DNA from: an uncultured Alphaproteobacteria bacterium | Lineage (GTDB): Bacteria > Pseudomonadota > Alphaproteobacteria > RF32 > CAG-239 | DNA length: 29,071 bases | Assembly: GCA_910587405.1 (NCBI GenBank) | Contig: CAJUKS010000015.1 | Coordinates: 9,036 to 38,106, forward strand | Direction: 5' to 3' | Part shown: positions 24,811 through 29,071 of the stretch, piece by piece | Layout of the letters: the number at the start of each line of letters is the position of its first letter | Position numbering within the stretch: position 1 is the stretch's first letter | Program-made: the position numbers and the translations under genes | The notes under the pieces: generated by a model | Database searches by the model: none | The model's input: only the letters and a program-made list of their open reading frames with translations | Told to the model about the DNA's origin: nothing

Positions 24811-24818
24811 TATATAAG
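24811..24818 (+). promoter_or_regulatory. Possible -10 of grpE (heat-shock-like)
   Basis: TATATAAG matches the TATNTNNG part of the alphaproteobacterial RpoH -10, 39 bases before the grpE ATG. The CTTG at 24783-24786 is 22 bases from the corresponding -10 start, too far for the consensus, so a heat-shock promoter is only hinted. Confidence 0.3.
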
Positions 24819-24856
24819 AAATATACGCGCTTTGTAAAAAAATTAAAGAGGGAAAA

Positions 24857-25417
24857 ATGAAAAACGATAAAAAAGAGCATAACTCTGAACCGGATGATTG
24901 CGTTGAGGCCGAAAATATCGGAGAACAGGTTGAAAACGCGGAAGAAAACCTGCCTCAAAACGAACCGGAGACCGACAAGCTCAAACAGGAAAACGCCAAA
25001 TTGAAAGACGATTACCTGCGGGCATACGCCGAACTCGAAAACACCAAAAAAAGGTGCGCTCAGGAGTTGGAGAAAAACTCAAAATATGCGATTGCTTCAT
25101 TTGCCAAGGAAATGCTGTCGGTTGCGGACAACCTTCACCGTGCGCTGCTTGCCGCTGCCGAAGCCGGCGGCGAAGAGTGCGTTCAGCTGAAAAAGGGCGT
25201 GGAATTAACCGAATCGGAGCTCAGCAAAGTTCTGGCCAAATTCGGAGTGACAAAAATGGATCCGATGGGCAAAGTTTTTGATCCTTCGTTTCATCAGGTG
25301 GTTCAGGAGGTGGAAGACAAATCGAAGCCTGCCGGCACCGTGGTGGCCGAACTGCAGACCGGTTATATGATCAACGACCGGATTTTGCGCGAGGCGATGG
25401 TGGTGGTTACCAGATAA
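24857..25417 (+). CDS. grpE: Nucleotide exchange factor GrpE
   Basis: This 186-residue cochaperone releases ADP from DnaK. ATG 24857 follows GAGGGA. An acidic, disordered N-terminus (1-45) leads to the long dimerising helix (DKLKQENAKLKDDYLRAYAELENTKKR), then LSVADNLHRAL and the beta-wing domain. That domain carries GVTKMDPMGKVFDPSFHQVV and the ending GYMINDRILREAMVVV. All are family signatures. It is transcribed alone; dnaK and dnaJ are not in the window. Confidence 0.95.
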   Translation: MKNDKKEHNSEPDDCVEAENIGEQVENAEENLPQNEPETDKLKQENAKLKDDYLRAYAELENTKKRCAQELEKNSKYAIASFAKEMLSVADNLHRALLAAAEAGGEECVQLKKGVELTESELSKVLAKFGVTKMDPMGKVFDPSFHQVVQEVEDKSKPAGTVVAELQTGYMINDRILREAMVVVTR

Positions 25418-25445
25418 CGTTGGAACGTGCAAAGAAATCATAAAT

Positions 25446-25473
25446 AAAAACCCCGCCCCGGCGCGGGGTTTTT
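25446..25473 (+). terminator. grpE terminator
   Basis: AAAAACCCCGC (25446-25456) pairs with GCGGGGTTTTT (25463-25473), 28 bases after the grpE stop. Confidence 0.9.
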
Positions 25474-25484
25474 ATGATGAATCC

Positions 25485-25531
25485 GGCGTGCCCGGAGAGA
25501 GAATTCTGGGGTTGACCCTGGGGAAAACCAT
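25485..25531 (-). other. Possible decayed tRNA 3' end
   Basis: GGCGTGCCCG at 25485-25494 is identical to the CCA end and acceptor strand of the tRNA-Arg gene at 25571-25580. The following bases still resemble a degraded T-arm (GAATTC then GGGG). It lies between two terminators. It may be a remnant of a duplicated tRNA end or an old attachment site. Confidence 0.35.
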
Positions 25532-25563
25532 AAAAAACTCCCGGCAAAACGCGGGAGTTTTTT
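25532..25563. terminator. Bidirectional terminator next to tRNA-Arg
   Basis: AAAAAACTCCCG (25532-25543) pairs perfectly with CGGGAGTTTTTT (25552-25563). It lies just downstream of the leftward tRNA gene and probably ends its transcript. Confidence 0.85.
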
Positions 25564-25568
25564 ATAAA

Positions 25569-25645
25569 TGGCGTGCCCGAAGGGATTCGAACCCATGACC
25601 TTTGGCGTCGGAGGCCAACACTCTATCCAGCTGAGCTACGGGCAC
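25569..25645 (-). tRNA. tRNA-Arg (anticodon CCG)
   Basis: The minus strand folds into a full cloverleaf of 77 bases. The acceptor stem GTGCCCG/CGGGCAC is perfect. The D-arm has the usual AGCTGGATA loop. The anticodon stem TTGGC/GCCAA carries the loop CTCCGAC, giving anticodon CCG (codon CGG). The T-loop is TTCGAAT with one mismatch in its stem. Discriminator G and CCA are encoded. Confidence 0.95.
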
Positions 25646-25722
25646 ATAACAATCAAAACGAGATACTAATAATACACTTTTCTTAAAAATGCTACAATTT
25701 TTTTTATTTTATCAAATAATTC

Positions 25723-25751
25723 TTGACTTTTTGCTCAACTCTGGCTATTAA
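25723..25751 (+). promoter_or_regulatory. rpmB promoter
   Basis: TTGACT (25723-25728) and TATTAA (25746-25751) are 17 bases apart, 34 bases before the start codon, in an AT-rich region. Confidence 0.65.
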
Positions 25752-25784
25752 CAAGCAACGAGTTTGTTTTTGAGGAATAAAATA

Positions 25785-26144
25785 ATGGTTAAAAAATGTG
25801 ATATTACCGGCACCGGCGTTATGAGCGGAAATAATGTTAGCCATGCTAACAACCATAGCCGTCGTCGTTTTATGCCGAACTTGCAAGTAGTTTCTCTGTT
25901 CAGCGAAGCTTTGAACAAGTTTTTCAAATTGAGAATCTGCTCTAAAACGCTGCGTTCGATTGAGCATAACGGCGGTTTGGATTCTTATTTGGAATCTACT
26001 TCCAGCAATAAGCTCACCGATGAAGCTTTGAAGATCAAAAAAGCGGTTGTCAAGAAAAAAGGCCCGGCTGAAAAACCGGCAGCTGCCGCTAAAAAAGCAA
26101 CACCGGCCCGCATTGCCAAAAAGGCTGCCAAAGCTGCCGAGTAG
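25785..26144 (+). CDS. rpmB: 50S ribosomal protein L28
   Basis: This 119-residue ribosomal protein starts at ATG 25785 with GAGG 9 bases upstream. The N-terminus has the L28 pattern CDITGTGVMSGNNVSHANNHSRRRF, followed by PNLQ and RICSKTLRSIEHNGGLDSYL. A lysine/alanine-rich tail (about 85-119) is longer than in most L28 proteins, though alphaproteobacterial forms are often extended. It is transcribed alone with its own promoter and terminator. Confidence 0.95.
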   Translation: MVKKCDITGTGVMSGNNVSHANNHSRRRFMPNLQVVSLFSEALNKFFKLRICSKTLRSIEHNGGLDSYLESTSSNKLTDEALKIKKAVVKKKGPAEKPAAAAKKATPARIAKKAAKAAE

Positions 26145-26168
26145 TTTGGAAAAATATTTTGCTTTTTG

Positions 26169-26198
26169 ACACCTTCCGGATCCGGGAGGTGTTTTTTT
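26169..26198 (+). terminator. rpmB terminator
   Basis: ACACCTTCC pairs with GGGAGGTGT around GGATCC, followed by seven T, 25 bases after the stop codon. Confidence 0.85.
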
Positions 26199-26329
26199 GT
26201 GTTGGTCGAATGTTGTAAAGAGGAGCGGCAATGCTTTTGGCCAGGCTAGCATTTAGAATTAAACCGCTTTTAATCCTTACCGGAATGGCTTACATCAAGC
26301 TGGATTGTAAAAGTAAGGAGGAGAAAAGT

Positions 26330-27226
26330 ATGTTTTTTGATAAAGATAAACTGGTTAACCCGTTAAAAGAATATTATCAGGGCGGTTACGACTGGCAGCC
26401 GCAGGAAGCGCCGGGCGTTCAAGCCGACATGCATCCGGTTCCCGATTGCGGAGAGAAAAGCTATCGCGGCAGCGGTCGGCTCAAAGGACGAAAAGCTCTG
26501 GTCACCGGCGGCGATTCCGGAATCGGCCGGGCGGCGGCAATAGCCTATGCCCGCGAAGGGGCCGACGTTGCCATCAACTATCTGTCTGCAGAAAAAGATG
26601 ATGCCGAAGAAGTACGGAAGCTGATTGAGGCCGAAGACCGTAAGGCTGTGTTGATTCCGGGAGACATCAGCAGCGAAGACTTTTGCAAAACCCTGATCGA
26701 GAAGGCCGCCGATGAACTTGACGGTCTGGATATCTTATGTCTGGTGGCCGGTAAACAGGTGGCGCAAAAGGATATTGCAACCCTGTCTACCGAGCAGATT
26801 GTCAAAACTTATGAAGTTAACGTTTTTGGGATGATGTGGCTGGTGCGCGAGGCAATGCCTTATCTGAAACCGGGATCATGCATTATCAATACCACTTCGA
26901 TTCAGGCTTATGACCCTTCGGAATATTTGCTTGATTATGCCGGTACCAAAGCGGCGATCCGTGCTTTTACCCAAGGGCTGGCCAAGCAAATTGCCCCTAA
27001 GGGAATCCGGGTCAATGCGGTGGCGCCGGGCCCGATATGGACCCCGCTGCAAATTTGCGGCGGCCAGCTGAAGGAAAATCTGCCCGATTTCGGCAGTGAC
27101 ACGCCGATGAAACGTGCCGGTCAACCGGTTGAGTTGGCCGATGTTTACGTTTTTCTTGCTTCGCCGGAAGCCAGTTATGTTACCGGACAGGTTTACGGTG
27201 TTACCGGCGGTATGCTGACCGTGTAA
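26330..27226 (+). CDS. YghA-type short-chain dehydrogenase/reductase
   Basis: This 298-residue NAD(P)-dependent oxidoreductase resembles E. coli YghA (294 residues). A proline-rich N-terminal extension of about 45 residues precedes the Rossmann fold, as in that subfamily. Motifs are TGGDSGIGRA (cofactor binding), the catalytic Ser in NTTSIQAY, YAGTK (catalytic Tyr and Lys), and the VNAVAPGPIWTP stretch. The substrate is unknown; relatives reduce aldehydes or ketones. ATG 26330 has AAGGAGG 8 bases upstream. An in-frame ATG at 26231 also has GAGGAG, 5 bases away, and would add 33 residues with a short hydrophobic segment. I prefer 26330 because homologues begin there. Confidence 0.9.
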   Translation: MFFDKDKLVNPLKEYYQGGYDWQPQEAPGVQADMHPVPDCGEKSYRGSGRLKGRKALVTGGDSGIGRAAAIAYAREGADVAINYLSAEKDDAEEVRKLIEAEDRKAVLIPGDISSEDFCKTLIEKAADELDGLDILCLVAGKQVAQKDIATLSTEQIVKTYEVNVFGMMWLVREAMPYLKPGSCIINTTSIQAYDPSEYLLDYAGTKAAIRAFTQGLAKQIAPKGIRVNAVAPGPIWTPLQICGGQLKENLPDFGSDTPMKRAGQPVELADVYVFLASPEASYVTGQVYGVTGGMLTV

Positions 27227-27244
27227 ATAAGTGATGAAATTTAA

Positions 27245-27284
27245 AAAAATATATTCCGGTATTGACATACCGGAATATATTTTT
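27245..27284. terminator. Bidirectional terminator between the SDR and dps genes
   Basis: An 18-bp perfect stem (27245-27262 with 27267-27284) and loop TGAC has A-runs on the left and T-runs on the right, so it can end both converging genes. Confidence 0.9.
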
Positions 27285-27298
27285 GTGAAAAGCGTTTT

Positions 27299-27766
27299 CT
27301 AATTGTCGTCATCGTCCATTGTCGGATCGCCTTCCAGCATGGCACGCAGCATCCACGATTTTTTGGCATAAATTGCGAGATATTCTTCCAGCAGGTTGGC
27401 GAGCAGGAAATTATCCTTTTTATCGGCTTCGTCGCGAATGTCTTTGGCAAGGGCCATAATGTTTTGGCAATCGGTTTCCAACAGTTCCAAAACTTCGAGA
27501 TCGGTATAATCGCGGCCTTCAATTTCCTCGATGGTGGTATTGTCAAGATATTCGGCCATGGTTACCAGCGGCATTTGATTTTGCATTTTCATCATTTCGG
27601 CCACCTGGTCATATTGCAGTTGGAACATCTGATACAGTTTTTCGGTCATTTTATGGACGACAAAGAAGTTGGGTCCGACAACGTTCCAGTGAAGATTGTG
27701 TATTTTGACGTTTATAACCGCCAAGTTAGAAAGAAAAATATTCAGTTTATCAACTTTTGCAGCCAT
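27299..27766 (-). CDS. dps: Dps family ferritin-like DNA-protection protein
   Basis: This 155-residue protein forms dodecameric shells that oxidise and store iron and shield DNA from peroxide. ATG 27764-27766 has a full AAGGAGG 5 bases upstream; the frame opens earlier at 27835 without a binding site. The ferroxidase signature is present: NLHWNVVGPNFFVVHKMTEKLYQ, with the His pair, and the QYDQVAE Asp/Glu motif. The C-terminus ends in DDDDN, a short acidic tail rather than the lysine-rich DNA-binding tail of some Dps proteins. The gene is alone. In an anaerobe with a hydrogenase it is a sensible oxygen-stress gene. Confidence 0.93.
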   Translation of the reverse strand: MAAKVDKLNIFLSNLAVINVKIHNLHWNVVGPNFFVVHKMTEKLYQMFQLQYDQVAEMMKMQNQMPLVTMAEYLDNTTIEEIEGRDYTDLEVLELLETDCQNIMALAKDIRDEADKKDNFLLANLLEEYLAIYAKKSWMLRAMLEGDPTMDDDDN

Positions 27767-27899
27767 GTTATCCTCCTTTGTTTGATGAATTGTACATCCT
27801 AGAAATAGGCGCGAAAGCTTGTTTTGGTAGGGCATATATCAAAAAAGATAAGGGAACTGACAGGATGTTTTATAGACGGGAGACTGTCTGAAAAGAAAG

Positions 27900-28544
27900 T
27901 CAGAAAAGCGTTTTGTCGGCAAGGGCATGATAACGTTTGCGGATACATTGAATGCAGGTTTTGTGAATGCCCGGGGTGATTTCGTAGATAATAAAGCGGC
28001 CGCGGCGGGATGCGGTTACAAAACCGTCGTCGCGCAGCCGTTTCAGATATTGCGAAACTTTGATCTGTTCGCAACCGATGCCGTTGATGATTTCGCTGAC
28101 GTTGCAGGGACCGTTGAGGGTAAGAAACTCGAGAATCCGCATTTTGTCATAGTTGGCGAACAATTTGATGCGGTTGGCCGTCATCATGGTATAGTCGGCA
28201 GGCAGCATGATTTTGCATTCGTCGCGCAGATACTGAAAATCGTCGGTCATATATCCGTACAGTTTGCGCAGGCAAGAGAAAATGCTGGCCGGATATTCTT
28301 CGTAAATGTTATAATAAATGAAAATTCCTCGGCGTTCGGTTTTGACCAGATGAGCATCGCGCATTTTTCGCAAACTTTGCGAAACGGCGACCTGATCTTC
28401 GCCAAGCGCCTTGGTAATTGCCGAAACCGAAGAACTGCCGTTGACATCGAGATATTCCAAAATATGCAGCCGAAGCGGATGGGCAATATAAAAAATGCCC
28501 TTAGCCGCTTTTTTCATGATTTCTGCCGGCAGCTGCTGTTCCAT
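27900..28544 (-). CDS. Tandem ArsR-type winged-helix transcriptional regulator
   Basis: This 214-residue protein is made of two winged-helix domains in a row. Unit 1 (about 17-80) has LRLHILEYLDVNGSSSVSAI, then VAVSQSLRKMRD and RRGIFIYYNI. Unit 2 (about 127-189) has DKMRILEFLTLNGPCNVSEI, then IKVSQYLKRLRD and RRGRFIIYEI. The units align without gaps over most of their length, so an internal duplication is clear. ArsR proteins normally have one such domain and dimerise; here one chain may mimic a dimer. The classical ELCVCD metal site is absent. A CIQC pair near 197-200 and other cysteines could bind metal or sense redox. ATG 28544 has only a weak binding site. The targets are unknown. Confidence 0.88.
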   Translation of the reverse strand: MEQQLPAEIMKKAAKGIFYIAHPLRLHILEYLDVNGSSSVSAITKALGEDQVAVSQSLRKMRDAHLVKTERRGIFIYYNIYEEYPASIFSCLRKLYGYMTDDFQYLRDECKIMLPADYTMMTANRIKLFANYDKMRILEFLTLNGPCNVSEIINGIGCEQIKVSQYLKRLRDDGFVTASRRGRFIIYEITPGIHKTCIQCIRKRYHALADKTLF

Positions 28545-28578
28545 TTTTGTCGTCTTTCTTTTTGCTTCTTCTATTAAA

Positions 28579-28606
28579 GATATAGCAAATCGGAAATTTA
28601 TTGCAA
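28579..28606 (-). promoter_or_regulatory. Promoter of the tandem ArsR regulator gene
   Basis: On the minus strand TTGCAA (28606-28601) and TATATC (28584-28579) are 16 bases apart, with TGC directly before the -10. Confidence 0.55.
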
Positions 28607-28614
28607 ATAAAAAA

Positions 28615-28634
28615 TCCCCGGTGTGAACCGGGGA
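28615..28634 (-). terminator. Terminator of the glutaredoxin-like lipoprotein gene
   Basis: TCCCCGGT pairs with ACCGGGGA (28615-28622 and 28627-28634), and on the minus strand a TTTTTTATT tail follows. Confidence 0.85.
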
Positions 28635-28638
28635 CGGG

Positions 28639-28998
28639 TTAGTTTAAAAACGGCCGTACATACCGGTCAAACTGCCCCGGACTTTGCGGCGACCAGCCCA
28701 TCAGATAGCGGTCTCCCATACAGAACAGCGGTGTGCCGACGTTGTTGCCGAGTTTGAATTTTTTGGCACAACGAAGCAACAGTTCGTATCCGCCGGGATT
28801 GTGGATATTGACCATTGTCACTTTAAGGTTCGGATATTTTTGAGTAATGTAGTCCAAGGCATCGTGACAGTAAGGACATTCGTTATAATAGAAAAAGTAG
28901 ATTTTATTGTCGGCGAGCGTCGAGTCGGTTTTCGCGGACGGTTCTTTGCAGGCTGCGGTCAGCATCAGCAAAAGCAGCAGACAGAAAATTTTACGCAT
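28639..28998 (-). CDS. Glutaredoxin/thioredoxin-like lipoprotein
   Basis: This 119-residue protein has a lipoprotein signal peptide with lipobox LTAAC (Cys17). The mature part starts with IYFFYYNECPYCHDALDYI, a thioredoxin-fold strand and the redox pair CPYC (Cys41, Cys44) typical of glutaredoxins, and ends with VGTPLFCMGDRYLMGW. That contains the cis-proline TP that contacts the substrate. It probably reduces or transfers disulfides in the periplasm, anchored to a membrane. AAGGAG precedes the ATG and overlaps the stop of the gene upstream, so the two form an operon. Confidence 0.88.
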   Translation of the reverse strand: MRKIFCLLLLLMLTAACKEPSAKTDSTLADNKIYFFYYNECPYCHDALDYITQKYPNLKVTMVNIHNPGGYELLLRCAKKFKLGNNVGTPLFCMGDRYLMGWSPQSPGQFDRYVRPFLN

Positions 28999-29009
28999 TT
29001 GGATTCTCC

Positions 29010-29071
29010 TTATTCAATACAGCAGTCGACGGCTTTTCTGACAAAGCTTTTCATGCGTCCGAGCATGCCGG
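29010..29071 (-). CDS. C-terminal end of an unidentified protein (cut by window edge)
   Basis: On the minus strand a frame runs in from beyond the window and ends at TAA 29010-29012. The last residues read GMLGRMKSFVRKAVDCCIE. The stop codon overlaps the AAGGAG of the next gene (reading GAATAAGGAG), showing tight coupling with the glutaredoxin-like lipoprotein. Too little is visible to name it. The adjacent cysteines near its end may be functional. Confidence 0.55.
   Translation of the reverse strand, partial: GMLGRMKSFVRKAVDCCIE

Overview
The window looks like a chromosomal segment of an uncultured, probably anaerobic, gut-type alphaproteobacterium. The placement is an inference. It rests on the leuS-lptE-holA gene order, the alphaproteobacterial style of the LptE, GrpE, L28 and YghA-like proteins, Shine-Dalgarno-led genes, a candidate RpoH promoter of the alphaproteobacterial CTTG-N18-CYTATNT type, and fermentative traits (a trimeric [FeFe]-hydrogenase and a glycogen synthase). 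No ribosomal RNA, phage, CRISPR array or transposase is visible.

Layout. Bases 1-475 carry no convincing gene, but hold two copies of a 90-base direct repeat that includes a terminator-like hairpin. An AT-rich orphan gene follows (476-1444). Next come an exported small heat-shock protein behind a heat-shock-like promoter, and a DXS-family thiamine-diphosphate enzyme behind a MerR-type promoter with a 19-base spacer. After these lie a hexapeptide-repeat acyltransferase and a leftward cluster of rsmB, a ten-helix membrane protein resembling a degenerate MraY/WecA-type transferase, and a TPR protein whose start codon overlaps the preceding stop. A rightward housekeeping cluster then runs leuS, lptE, holA and a SAM-dependent methyltransferase.

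Bases 13.8-18.5 kb are the accessory part. They hold a large secreted cysteine-rich protein with a structured leader and a change of base composition inside the gene. Next to it are two genes that look foreign: a Bacteroidetes-style lipoprotein without a Shine-Dalgarno sequence and an 85-residue orphan. A Bacteroidetes-like promoter element lies upstream of the orphan.

From 18.6 kb a leftward operon encodes the three subunits of a NAD-linked, probably electron-bifurcating [FeFe]-hydrogenase (order of transcription hydC-hydB-hydA), preceded by a large glycogen synthase gene. The rest is housekeeping and stress genes: grpE, tRNA-Arg(CCG), rpmB, a YghA-type short-chain dehydrogenase, dps, a regulator made of two tandem ArsR-type winged helices, and a glutaredoxin-like lipoprotein. 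The end of one more leftward gene is cut by the window edge.

No single completely new system stands out. The best leads are the Bacteroidetes-like island beside the mosaic cysteine-rich gene, the degenerate MraY-like/TPR pair, the MerR-type control of a DXS paralogue, the exported Hsp20 and the duplicated ArsR regulator.
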